Below, piece after piece: positions 26,162-36,927 of a stretch of DNA of 64,000 nucleotides. The stretch is from Straminergon stramineum (Eukaryota; Streptophyta; Bryopsida; Hypnales; Calliergonaceae): contig OY987268.1 of NCBI GenBank assembly GCA_963920665.1, forward strand, positions 20,958,501 through 21,022,500, written 5' to 3'. Below the pieces are notes generated by a model. That model saw only the letters and a list, made by a program, of their open reading frames with translations. It made no database searches and was not told where the DNA came from. A program made the translations under genes and the position numbers. The stretch's first letter is position 1. Each line of letters starts with the position of its first letter.

Positions 26162-28168
26162 TCATTTCTTCCGTGATGCTTCTCCTTTTTGGGGTTGCCC
26201 TCCTCCTGTAGGGGGATTGGGTTTGGGCACTTGCTGCATGGTTCCCTTCGTAGCCTTCACAGTGGTGACCACTTGTATTGGCTTTGGTGTTGGCTTCAAG
26301 GTCCTTGTCACTCCATTGATGTGAGACGACGATCCCATAGATGGAAGATTTGCAACCTGATTGCACATAATACTACCATACATACTATTAGAACTAAATG
26401 ATAAAACACTATAATAAGAGAGAGATACAAAATGTCCAATACAATGTCTAAAACAACACACCAATGTCTAGCTCCCATCTATGTTCTTGTCCTGTCCAAT
26501 ATGAGAAATACCTCTCGAAGGTTGGAGTGCCCTGCCAAGGCAATAGGAGTACCCTCTCCCTCGATGGATGCAAGCTGAGCCACTATGGAATATGGATCCG
26601 CAGGGACGTCCACGGGAGCGCTCACCGCGTTATCAACAAGCGTTGCAAGGGGGTTAAGGGCCACTCCGTCAATGCCGGGAGTGGTACCCGCAGCAATATC
26701 AACCTCAATTTGTTCGGGATCAATGTCTCTTGCGTTGTTCGGTGGATGGTCCATCAAGTAATCAACCTTAGGCTCCACGTCCTCATCTGCATCCACGCCA
26801 ACGTCTGCACTAACTTCACTAGCCTGCACAACATTGGTTCTATCTCCATCAACGTCACCTGCAGCAGTGTTGTGAGCGTTAAAGACTTGGGAATATCAAT
26901 GTAGACGTTGCCCTGCAAGATTGCCAGGCTTGCGGGCGTTGATGCAAGTATCTAATGCTGTACACTATCAGGGCCAAAGGATTGCACAAGCAAACGGATC
27001 AAGTTATTCATCTCAACAAGACGACCTCCAATCTCCGACCTTCATATATTTCAAGATATCAAAAAGGACGTCTAAGTACAGGGATTTCCAAAAGGATGTG
27101 ACTCAAGAAAAATAGTTATTGTTGTAGGCAGAAACTGAGATTCAACACGCACAAGACCTTGATCACTGATCATGACAACACAAGTCTCACAATTACCGAT
27201 TTGAACACCATATGACTACAACAGCATGGTCCCATGGTCTTGGAATTTCACCATGACATTTAGACATCTTAGACATCCACAACGACGGATTTACATCAAC
27301 AGCAACATGCTATCTCACCAAAATAATCAATAAAAATATAAGCCCAAGCCCAAGCACCAACACCTTGGGGGGCACAGCCAATCCATGTCAACACAAAGAA
27401 TTTAAAACATCAGGGGGGCTTCCAATGGGGGCCTCAATGTTCATGAACATAAACTACGTTTCCTGACCTATTAAAACCCTAAACCCACAGAGGGGCAAGA
27501 ATCTGTAGTTAACAACTGGAATCAGATTGTTTGCTTCAATGTCCAAAACAATGTCTGCATCCACATTGACATGTCCGCACCAAGACTAAGACCTCGTATC
27601 AAGCATCAAATGACCGGATTTGTGGCATCACACAAGCATTCTCACCCTAAAACTAACCACAACCCTAATTAAAGCTCGACAAAGGCTCCGTGAGGACAAG
27701 GGTTGAGGATGAAAGCAACATGATCAAGGCAACAAGTTCACTGAGATTATTCCCCCCTGAGCCCCGACATAGAAATAAGAAGATGTTGTAATGGAATCGG
27801 ACCGCCTTGACTCAATGTCGAAAACAGGGTCCAAGATAGCGTTGAGACGGCCGCACTAAGACTAAGACCTCGTACCAAGCATCAAACGACTGGATTTGTG
27901 GCATCACACAAGCGTCGTCACCCTAAAACTCACTTGGATTGTGTAGGCGGCTACTTCTACGGAGGTTTTGGGTAGATGCAGCGGGCGCCTCAACTGCCTC
28001 CATTGTTGAGGTGAGTGATGCAGCCACAACCCCCTCCAAAAAGTTCTTGAAAATGCTGAGACCTACACTATCCCTATCGAGATCATGATCTCCTTTTGTT
28101 AAAGCTTCTTCTCCACTTGGAAACGGAAGACAACTATGCGCACCTAAGTGAAGTGTCATGTTGCACAC
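26162..28168 (-). pseudogene. Coding-like exons inside the CACTA element
   Basis: Minus-strand stretches here look more like protein than the surroundings. From 28168 a frame starts with ATG, runs through 'STQNLRRSSRLHNP' and reaches a GT donor (GTGAGT) near 27930. Frames around 26900-26500 are acidic, with 'ADVGVDADEDVEPKVDY', up to a possible donor after 'HSNLRE'. A last piece starts after an AG near 26356, contains 'SSSHINGVTRTLKPTPKPI' and ends in a Lys-rich tail near 26165. I could not join the pieces without stops between 26850 and 27100. It could be a decayed element gene (TNPA-like) or a captured host gene; I recognise neither. Confidence 0.35.
27580..27932. repeat. Direct repeats ~75 bp long, 275 bp apart
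   Basis: The block 'actaagacctcgta(t/c)caagc' through 'gtggcatcacacaagc' and 'caccctaaaact' occurs at about 27583-27655 and again at 27858-27930 with few differences. The second copy holds the putative splice donor of the coding-like region. Confidence 0.75.
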
Positions 28169-28225
28169 AAAAGATTGCTCTCAATTCCAAAGCTAAATTT
28201 TTGAACAGTCTGCAAGAAGATGCCT

Positions 28226-28318
28226 TAGGGTTCCATGCGACAGGCAAAAGCAGGCGTCCAGTTTTTTAGGGTTCCACGCGACAGGCAAAAGTCGGTGGCC
28301 ACTTTTTTAGGGTTCCGT
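28226..28318. repeat. Tandem ~45-bp duplication
   Basis: The phrase 'agggttcca(t/c)gcgacaggca' with 'ttttttagggttcc' is present twice in tandem just upstream of the coding-like start in the CACTA element, with a partial third 'agggttccgtag'. Confidence 0.7.
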
Positions 28319-28446
28319 AGTCACGATAGAACATCATAACGTCCATTCCAATGTCTTCTAAGACATCTAAGAGTCCCAGGTGGCACGCCTTTTTAAACCA
28401 TTTCTATCAAAATAGATGACAACAACAGTAGTATAATATAATTTCA

Positions 28447-29275
28447 AAATCATGGAGGCCTGCCCATGTTTCCATATTTTTTTTATGAAGATGCTTAGAG
28501 GCCTACATATGTTTCCATATTTTATTTTATTTTATGAGGATGCTTAGAGTCCTACCCATGTTTCCATATTTTAGTTTTAAATAGGATGCTTGGAGGCCTA
28601 CCCATGTTTGCATATTTTAATTTCAAATAGGATGCTTGGAGGCCTACCCATGTTTGCATATTTTAATTTCAAATAGGATGCTTGGAGGCCTACTCATATT
28701 TGCATATTTTTTTGGATTTTATGAAGATGCTTGGAGGCCTACACATGTTTGCATATTTTTTTGGATTTTATGAGGATGCTTGGAGGCCTACACATGTTTC
28801 CATATCTTTTTTGATTTTATGAAGATGCTTGGAGGCCTACACATGTTTGCATATTTTAGTTTTAAATAGGATGCTTGGAGGCCTACCCATGTTTGCATAT
28901 TTTTTTCGATTTTATGAGGATGCTTGGAGGCCTACCCATGTTTGCATATTTTTTTCGATTTTATGAGGATGCTTGGAGGCCTACCCATGTTTCCATATCT
29001 TTTTTGATGTTATGAGGATGCTTGGAGGCCTACCCATGTTTCCATATCTTTTTTGATGTTATGAGGATGCTTGGAGGCCTACCCATGTTTCCATATCTTT
29101 TTTGATTTTATGAGGATGCTTGGAGGCCTACCCATGTTTGCATATCTTTTTTGATGTTATGAGGATGCTTGGAGGCCTACCCATGTTTCCATATCTTTTT
29201 TGATTTTATGAGGATGCTTGGAGGCCTACCCATGTTTACATATTTTAGTTTTTAATAGGAGGCTTGGAGGCTTGC
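28447..29275 (+). repeat. Minisatellite, 49-bp unit, about 17 copies
   Basis: A unit of about 46-50 bp, with core 'gatgcttggaggcctaccca' followed by 'tgtttccatat' and a T-rich end, repeats about 17 times. Central units (28970-29220) are nearly identical and exactly 49 bp apart, while the edges are more diverged. Two versions of the second half alternate ('ttttgatgttatgag' and 'tttgattttatgag'). A single decayed unit recurs at 29602. It has no spacer or leader structure, so it is not CRISPR-like; it is an expansion inside the CACTA element. Confidence 0.92.
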
Positions 29276-30954
29276 AAAGTTCTTTCATGAGATTACTTGA
29301 AAACAATAGAGAGATTTCAAATGCCATGCATGTTTCCATATTTTTAGTTCAAATGAACATTGTCAATTTGGACACTTTCAATCAATTAAGATGTGTTAGT
29401 TCGGACATTTTTGGTCCATTCTTTGTCATTTTAGACATTTGTTTTTGAATGTGGACATAATTAGTGTATGTCGACCTTTGAATTTGGACCGTTTTATCTT
29501 CTTTTGTTATTTCCTAAGACGGATTTGGAATACTACAAATGTGCTCACGTTTGTTTTCTTTAGTGGGATGGATGTTCCTCCTTTTGGGATTATTGAAGTT
29601 ATGAGGCCTACACATGTTTTCATATTTTTTTTAATTGGGTGTAGAACATGTCTCCATTCTTTTCCTAAGTGGGCTTTAAGGGCCTACAAATTTTTTCCTA
29701 GAAGGTCGCCTAACACATAGCCATCTGTGCAGACATCATGAGAATACTGTAGACGATATGTATGTCTTAGTGCATGTTTTAGTGCATGTTTCAATGCTCC
29801 CAAAACATTCATATGACATTGCCAATTTGCATTGAAGGTGCCTCATGTGAACCCTCTACGCAATGCACGTCTTTGTAGTTTCCCACATCATCATGCTCCT
29901 CCATGCCACTTGTTCTTATAACTTTTGTATCAAACTATTAAGAGCACTCATGAACCTTCCCCCATGGACATTTATAGTTGGAAATCATCTTCCATGGTGA
30001 ACACCCTAAACATCATAGTAAAGTTTCATGCTTTAGACACTGCATAAGCTAAATTCTTGTGAATTCAATGCACGTCATCTCAGACAAACATACCTTATGT
30101 TGAAGTGCACATGTACAAGACAATGAAGACTACCATGCCCCATTGAATGTCTTAGGGAATGTCCATATTGCCTTATCCTAATCTCATCATCAACATCCTC
30201 TTGTCTCATGCGCCTCAATGTAAACACTTGAATATTAATAAGAAGATCACCCTCAACGCCAATAGGTCCTTTGAGACATCATTTACAACATTAAACGTCT
30301 ACGTGGATGTCTTTTGGGACGTCTTGAAGTTGCTCATGGCATTCTAGAGAAGGCCATCAGAATGGTTAAACTAAGAAATTGTTGACGTGGCAGTGTCTGC
30401 CAAGTCAACATATTGTTTGCCACATCAGCTTTGGACCACGTCATCTACCACGTCATCACTTTTTAACATACCCTACCCAAAAAATGATGCCCAACTCTTT
30501 TTTTCAAGTGGGCAGCGTTGTTATTTAAAAATATAATAATGTAAATGAAAATAACCCATGGTCAAAGTGGGTCCCCCCTGCTGACGTGTCAAATATTGTT
30601 TTTTCAGACAACCATTTGAACATGATGATGTCAGGCACCATCTCAACGTCAAAGTGGATGCAAATAGCAACACCACCGTGTTTTTTCACGTAAATTTCAC
30701 TTTTTTCATCTCCAACATCCACTTCAACCCCTAGTAGACATAGAGATGTACAAGAAGACATGTAGACACCAAGTTGGACATGAAATGTCCAAGCCTTAGA
30801 CAGGAGCATGTCAAGGCCCGACACCAAAAAAAACGTAATTTCTTCCTGTGATGGTATGAAAGTTATGGATTTTTGAGTTTTTGTTTTTTTTTTAAAAATG
30901 AAAAAATAAAATTTACTTTTATCTTGATTGTGGCAACAACACAAGGCATACTAG

Positions 30955-31220
30955 TCTATACATTAAATTAGATTGTTTGTTTTTTGTTTGGTTTGTTATA
31001 GTGAAATCTCTTGGATTATGCGTCCCTATATCGCATTTTGGGTATTGGTGGAAAGCTCTTAGCAAGGCGGCATGCACGGGCTTTGTTTTGTGACGTTCCA
31101 ATTCACAATAGAAAAGATATTGAATTTTGAAGGTTTTATAAATTCAAAAATTAAAGAATCACTTTTTATTTTTTATATTTCACTCTATCGTGGCTACAGT
31201 ACAGGTACACTAGTATGACT
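30955..31220 (+). repeat. 250-bp repeat, copy 2 (uninterrupted)
   Basis: It runs from 'ttgtttgttttttgtttgg' through 'tgcacgggctttgttttgtg' to 'gtggctacagtacaggtac'. It lies directly after the right half of copy 1, so the CACTA element sits in one of two tandem copies. It is AT-rich, without coding capacity, and of unknown class. Confidence 0.75.
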
Positions 31221-31487
31221 TCATAATATCTTTAACTAAAATAATAATAACATGGGGGTTTCTATTATGTACCAATGTTCAGAAAAAACTGGTAACTAGT
31301 TCAAAGTTAGCCAATGGAATTGGGAAAAATAAACATTGGCAAAATTCCAATGAAAACATCTAAAAAAATTATATTTCAAATTAAAAAAATAGTGGAAATA
31401 ACTAGACTCCTTACTTAAAAAATTGGTTTCATTTGGGAATTGAGGGAAATTAGCCAAGAAAACTCAAAAAGTTCTCCAAACACTATT

Positions 31488-32054
31488 GGGTGCCCGGGGT
31501 GAAGTGCCCCCCTTGCTCATCCCCCCTAAGGGCCTCTTGCCATGTGAGTTGGGGTAGTGGAAAAAGCACTAAAAGACAAGAAGTGAACACCAATTGTCTT
31601 GCCGGCCTCGGTGAGTGGAGAAGTCAGATTGCAAGGTTCACTGATGATCGGTGGACAAGCCCATCGGTGGAGTTTGGTCAACTTGATGGGAATCATTACG
31701 TGTGGAATTGTCACTGGATCTCTCTCCCCACCCACCCGGTCCACATAGCACTACAAATTCTTTTTTGACATTGTAGCTTCATTGGGGAACTTCGCCGACC
31801 CGACTCACATGGCAAGAGGCCCTAAGTCATCATTCCAAAGGTGCATGTAAAAAAAAAGATCTCCTATCTATCTTGTGCTTGATTAATTTACCCTTCCACA
31901 CCTCCCCGGGACGAATTTGGGGCTTCTAATGATTGCAAATATGAATTCAAAATTTGCAAATTTGATCATGTGTGGCAAATAAAAAATTCCAGCGTTTTCC
32001 CTTAGGGACGAGCGAGGAGGGTCAGTTCACCCCGGCCTGTTGAGTGGGTGCCCA
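31488..32054. mobile_element. Mutator-like MITE with a second inverted repeat nested inside
   Basis: The outer arms are 'ggggtgaagtg' with 'ttgctcatccc' on the left, and on the right the inverse of 'ggggtgaactgaccctcctc'. The inner core (31905-32000: 'aatttggggcttctaatg', 'caaatatgaattcaaaattt') matches the cores of the elements at 34114 and 35049, so this belongs to that family. A separate inverted pair, 'taagggcctcttgccatgtg' at 31527 and its complement ending at 31826, forms a 300-bp nested unit. Confidence 0.6.
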
Positions 32055-32355
32055 TGAATTTATTTGCGATGCCATCAGTTGGCGCCCTTGTGGCAGCTTC
32101 TGAAGTAGAGTGACGTGGAGTGACGTGGAGTAGAGGTCCCTGACTCATCATCATCATTTTCCTCCAATCAAGGGGAAGATCGTTTGAGCCACGTGTCAGT
32201 GAAAAGTGTTCCGCAGGGAGTGAGCTTCATTGAGTTGGCAAAAGCAGCATATTTTAAGGGAGGCAACCCATTTCCAACCACTTAAGTGGTTACACATATC
32301 TGGAGGGCGAGTTTCTTGGGTGGGAAAATTTTCTTGAGTGCAGAAATAGAGTTAA

Positions 32356-32925
32356 CCCCTAAACGTCCAGATTCATCTCCAGAATTGACAATTTGAGAAA
32401 AAATATTATAAAGTGCTATTTGGAAGCATATTTTGGAATTGATATACAAATGAAAGTTGTAGATTATGATTTTTAGATTCCATCGGTGCGGTTAGATTCA
32501 CCAATTCTATCACCAATATTTTTTAACAAATTTTGAGAGAAAAATTCCAAAATTCCTTCAAAATTCGATTACAAGCAAAATATTTTCATTTTTTTGAGTA
32601 AAATTTGTCGGAATGGATTTGAAATGAGGTTCTCTTCGCGTGGTGATTTTTGGAAATTTGTGTGTTCTTCTTATCTATGACCTCATTTTGGCAAATCCAG
32701 TTTAGAACTAAAGTCAATGCAGTTTGACCACTTGACATACTTGCACATTTGTAATTTTAGAAAAATATGAACTCTAGTAATACCAAATCCAGCCTTTAGA
32801 TAGGACAATAACTTGATAACATATCTTCACAAATTAAAATAACTTTCATCCAAGTAGTTAGGAGGATGAAACTGGTGTTTCAAACTGTTCATCGTCTAGA
32901 AAATGGACATCAATGCATTTAGGGG
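32356..32925 (+). mobile_element. TTAA-flanked element (piggyBac-like MITE), family 1
   Basis: TTAA stands on both sides (32352-32355 and 32926-32929). The left end reads CCCCTAAACGTCC and the right end, inverted, CCCCTAAATGCATTG. TTAA duplication plus ends starting CCC(C/T) is the mark of piggyBac elements. The interior is AT-rich with no frame. It matches 35537-36080. Confidence 0.7.
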
Positions 32926-32929
32926 TTAA

Positions 32930-33665
32930 CTGAAGAGGTTTTCCACAATTTTTCAGATTTTTATTTCTCAAAACATAATCACTAAGAATTTTTTAGCAAA
33001 AGATTTTGTTCCTCCTACTCTAGTCATGTAGACCTTCCTATTTTCCTCATGGACTAGTTGCAAAATCCACCAAGGATTGAGAGTGTTGTAAAACAATCAC
33101 AGTGTGCCACAACTACATAGGGAATTGTGCTATAATTAATCACTACCATCTTCTTGTGCGTGGAAATAGAATAGTCTTTAGAATCTTACCACCCATTTCC
33201 AACCACTTAAGGAATTCAGTATAGCTACAAGATGAGTTTGGTGAGGGAAAAAAATTCATCATGCAGTGAAATAGATTTTATATGAATTTTAAAATGATTT
33301 TCTTTTTGTCAAAAATGAAATTTCTATGAACTGAATTCTAAGAAGATTTTGTGAAACCTGTTCTTGCTATACAGGTCATTCTATTTTCAATCATAGGCTT
33401 GTTATAAACTTGATGAGAGTAATAATTGTGGCATTCTATGTACATATTGTGATCATTCTAGGCTTTCATTGTACACTTCTTGAACATTTATGTTGCTCCA
33501 ACTAATATGTGTCAATTGTGAGTAGAAATGTAGACCACTACTGATTTGAAAAACATCAACCTATACTGTAAAAAAGTGGTAGTGGTCAAGAATGGGTGGG
33601 CTACCTTATTGCCAAAAGGGGGCGGTGATCAGGAATGGGTTGCCTCCCATAGAGCTTAACTTAAC
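32930..33665. other. AT-rich spacer
   Basis: No gene or defined element. The phrase 'acccatttccaaccacttaa' at 33189 also occurs at 32267, before family-1 element 32356, suggesting an older local duplication. Confidence 0.4.
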
Positions 33666-33669
33666 TTAA

Positions 33670-33891
33670 CCCTTGAACGCCGGGCTGGTGACCGTGGAAA
33701 TCAGCCATTTTGGAACCGTGTGACATCATCCACTTCAGAAAAACCAAAAATATTCATTGGGAGTCAAACTACTGTAGAAGATCTTCCCTTTCCACCCCTA
33801 ATTCGGAGGATGAATAGTTGCAATTCTGTCCTACACAGGAGAATTCCTTGTCATTCATCGGACAAAAATCATCCACCGCGTCCTTTAAGGG
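33670..33891 (+). mobile_element. TTAA-flanked element, family 2 (222 bp)
   Basis: TTAA flanks both ends (33666-33669 and 33892-33895). The left end reads CCCTTGAACGCCGGG; the right end, inverted, CCCTTAAAGGACGCGG. The same family is present at 40766 (with another element inserted in it) and inverted at 42212. It carries no protein; the frame crossing it at 33720 is chance. Confidence 0.75.
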
Positions 33892-33929
33892 TTAAAAGTG
33901 CTTTTCAAGCTTTCCAGCCTTCAGTTCTT

Positions 33930-33962
33930 CCCTCCGTGGCTCCGTGGCTCCGTGGCTCCCTC
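33930..33962. repeat. 8-bp tandem repeat
   Basis: The unit ctccgtgg is repeated three to four times in a GC-rich patch between two small elements. Confidence 0.7.
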
Positions 33963-34113
33963 CGTCATTCCTTCATGAGTTCCAGGTGCCCAAGGCCCTT
34001 GGAAAAGTGCAGGAGGTTCAGGGCATCAGCAGACTGTTCGACTCATGGCAAGCTTCCATTTGCGCAAAACTGCAGTGTCACCGATCAGACTTCTACGTTA
34101 ACATATAAGTTAC

Positions 34114-34382
34114 GCAGGACGCTAAATCCTGCAAACGAAGTGGGTCCTGCAGGGACATTTTGTGTTTTACCTGGGGGTAAAAGTAAAACCTGCCCCCTAT
34201 TTTGAGCCATGTCTAGGGTATGTTCTATGCCTCCCCTAGCTAATTTGGGGTCTCTAATTGTAAATATGAATTTGGAATTTGCAAAAAAAATAACGTGCAA
34301 AACATAAAAAATTCATGTGTTTTTCCCCATGGTAAATCTATCCCTGTAGGGCGCACTTCGTTTGCAGGATTTAGCGTCCTCC
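34114..34382. mobile_element. Mutator-like MITE, 269 bp, 9-bp target duplication
   Basis: The ends are GCAGGACGCTAAATCCTGC on the left and, inverted, GGAGGACGCTAAATCCTGC on the right; the match continues through 'aaacgaagtg'. The 9 bp ATAAGTTAC flank both sides exactly (34105-34113 and 34383-34391), the target size of Mutator-like elements. The core contains 'ggtctctaattgtaaatatg'. Too short to code for a transposase. Confidence 0.85.
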
Positions 34383-34441
34383 ATAAGTTACTTCCACAAA
34401 GCTCCTACAACCCTACACCTAGCTAACTTAACTTACGTTAA

Positions 34442-34664
34442 CCCTTGAAAAGCCTTTGGGGTCCCTCTACAGGACTCGTATTTTGCTTTATAACTCTTCA
34501 ATTGTGGTTTAATATGTGAATTATGATACATTTTTATTTACGTACTATCATGATTATGAATTTACTTTGTACTAAAAAATATTTGGTCAATGTTTTTCTA
34601 ATCAAATACCACCAAATACATAATATACTATACAACCGCAAAGGACTTTCAGACCCTTCTAGGG
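34442..34664 (+). mobile_element. TTAA-flanked element (223 bp)
   Basis: TTAA lies at 34438-34441 and 34665-34668. The left end is CCCTTGAAAAGCC; the right end, inverted, is CCCTAGAAGGGTC. The latter begins with CCCTAGAA like the known moth piggyBac end. No coding capacity. It is nearly the same length as the family-2 element at 33670 but shares little interior sequence. Confidence 0.68.
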
Positions 34665-35048
34665 TTAACTTAGTTCCAATCCTTATCCCAAAACAACTAA
34701 ATGGCTACAGATGCATTCCTAAAATGTACCCGGGTGGAATATAATGAGGTGGAAGCACCCAAAACCATCAATACAAGCAATTTAGCATAGTTGGAGGCAT
34801 CTTTTGCTGGAAAAAAATGTTTTTGTAGTATTAGTGATTGAAAATCATGAATTTAAAAAAAAGAAAATTATAATTTTCAGATATGGCATGTATCTTCTAT
34901 GAACTTTCAAAGTCGAAGCTCCCTGGACCATTGAATGTGTCACATAGGTGAACCTGAAATCAGAACCTAACGATTTCAGTAATCAACCAATTAGTAATTT
35001 GCATGGGGACAATTTAATGACATTTTACTCGGACACTTCAATGGAAAG

Positions 35049-35317
35049 CATGACGATAACTCCTCCATTTGAACTCGGTCTTGCAAGATAATTTTGTGGG
35101 TTATCCGAGGATAAAAGTAAAAAATCCCCCCTATCTTGAACTGTGTCTAGGGTATGTTCTAGACCCTCTCCTAGCTAATTTAGGGTCTCTAATTGCAAAT
35201 ATGAATTCAGAATTTGCAAAACAAAATATTGTGCAAAAAATTAAAAATTCCTACTTTTTTTCCGAGGTAAATTTGCCCGTGCGGGGCCCAATTCGAATGG
35301 AGGATTTAACATCCTCC
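35049..35317. mobile_element. Mutator-like MITE, second copy, 269 bp
   Basis: It has the same length as the element at 34114, the same core ('ggtctctaattgcaaatatg') and related ends: 'aactcctccatttgaa' on the left and, inverted on the right, 'aaatcctccattcgaa'. Flanks are CAATGGAAAG and CAATGAAAG, a target duplication differing by one base. No coding capacity. Confidence 0.8.
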
Positions 35318-35536
35318 CAATGAAAGCTTAGGGACATTTCTAGAGAACTCTACTATATGTTAATGGGAATAGGGATGTATTTGGGTGTTTCTACCTTAAA
35401 GAGGATGAGGATGGAGTTTTCAATTAATTCTATTTATATTTAGGGGTACATAATGCCTAGGGAGTGTATTCATTGAAGTGAGTTTGGAAGAACGCTCATA
35501 TGATGGTGAAGTTTGCTAATATTTGAGATGTTTTAA

Positions 35537-36923
35537 CCCCTAAACGTTCAAAGTCTTCTCCGAAATGGGAGATTTGAGAAAAAAAATCATTATAAAGTGC
35601 TATTGAGAAGAATTTTTTTGGAATTGATTTACAAATAAAGCAGTAGATTTTGAGTTTTAGTTTCCAACTATACAGTTAGATTCACTACTACTATCACCAA
35701 TATTTATTTTTATAAAATTTGAAAGAAAAAGCAAAATTCCTTTTTAATTGGATTATGAGCAAAAAAATTGAGTAAAATTTGTTGGATTGAATTTGAAATG
35801 AGGTTTTCTTGACATGATGATTTTTTGAAATATGTGTCTTCTTAAAATATATGATCTCATTTTGGCAAATCCAGTTTTGAACTAGTCAATGCAATTTTGG
35901 CTTGGTCAACCACTTGACCTACTTACACATTTGTAATTTAGAAAAATATTTACTCTACTAACATGAAATTCAACCAACAACTTGATAAAGTATCTTCGCA
36001 AATTAAGATGACTTTCATCCAAGCACTGAAGAGGAGGAAACTTGAGTTTTAATTTGTTTATTGTCCAAAAACTCAAGTTTCCTCCTCAGTGGACACATGT
36101 AACCCTAGAATCTTGTAGTACATTTGCTTGAGAAGATGTGGAAAAAAATTCAGAAAATTTCATTGCAGGGATTGCAAGATATAAGCTTTCAAATTCACAA
36201 AGATCCTTTTTTGGCTCTGCTAAAAAATGGGCAGCTGCACTTCACAAGTTCACACTTGTACGAAAAAATGCCTAAAATGGTGGTGCTTCTTTGGATTCAT
36301 TCTTCAAGTCAAGTTGACTACATGCCTAAAAAATTTTAGATCATTCAGAATTGTACAACATGTAGGAAAAAAATAGTAACTAGAAAGAAGTAGTGAATGA
36401 TTTAAAATATAAAATTGTTAAGAATTTAGTTACGGAATTGAAAATGCCAATTCCAATGGTTGCAATGTTGTAATAAACAATATCCATCCTATGGTTTTAT
36501 TTTATTTTCAAAAAATATTGAAAATTGAGTAAAATAAAGGACTTCAAAATTTATTTTAGAGTAAAGAATCCATATCTACTCGCAAACTAAAACTCTTCAT
36601 AACTTTGGACTCATTGATCAAAATGGAATTATTCAAAGCTTTCCATGTATGTGTAACTCTAGAAAAACAATTTCTGATTTTTTTTTTATGAAAAAAGTGT
36701 TTTTCTCTAATTTGCTTGGAGTGCCCACCGAGGGAAAAAAATAACATATTAGACCATAACTTTTTACTCATATTTCCAAATGTCATGAAATTAGTGCACA
36801 TGAAAGATAGTCCTCATCCCCATCTTGTACTAAAATTTCAACCTAACATATGAAAAACTCCAATTACACATACTTGCCCAAATTTTCCACATTGCCAAAA
36901 AACGCATATTGATCATGTAGGGG
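35537..36923 (+). mobile_element. TTAA-type composite element (1.39 kb)
   Basis: The left border is TTAA then CCCCTAAACGTTC; the right border is GGGG-TTAG (36924-36927, one change from TTAA), inverted CCCCTACATG. The left 540 bp match family 1 (32356-32925), while from about 36110 to the end the sequence resembles family 3 (39266-40183). The join contains a hairpin whose arms 'gaggaggaaacttgag' and its complement flank about 25 bp (36030-36090). It is therefore a chimera of two families. Confidence 0.6.
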
Positions 36924-36927
36924 TTAG

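Larger units (their letters stand above)
24590..30850. mobile_element. CACTA (En/Spm) transposon, 6.26 kb, no transposase seen
   Basis: The left end is CACTAGAAGAAAACACG; the reverse complement of the right end is CACAGGAAGAAATTACG (13 of 17 identical). Both sides are flanked by ATG (24587-24589 and 30851-30853), a 3-bp target duplication as expected for CACTA. The uninterrupted 250-bp repeats at 30960 and 41235 have a single site there, so the insertion is directly visible. The outer 1 kb on each side is rich in short words such as 'agacat' and 'acatgtc', as in subterminal repeats of this superfamily. Inside are coding-like exons on the minus strand and a long minisatellite. No recognisable TNPD transposase was found, so it is probably non-autonomous. 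Confidence 0.82.

Noticed and set aside
28447..29275. Regular array that could suggest a CRISPR
   Set aside because: Units are directly adjacent with no unique spacers, the DNA is plant nuclear, and there are no cas genes.
33720..34205. 161-codon plus-strand frame
   Set aside because: It crosses a TTAA-type element and enters a Mutator-like MITE; it is chance coding across repeats.
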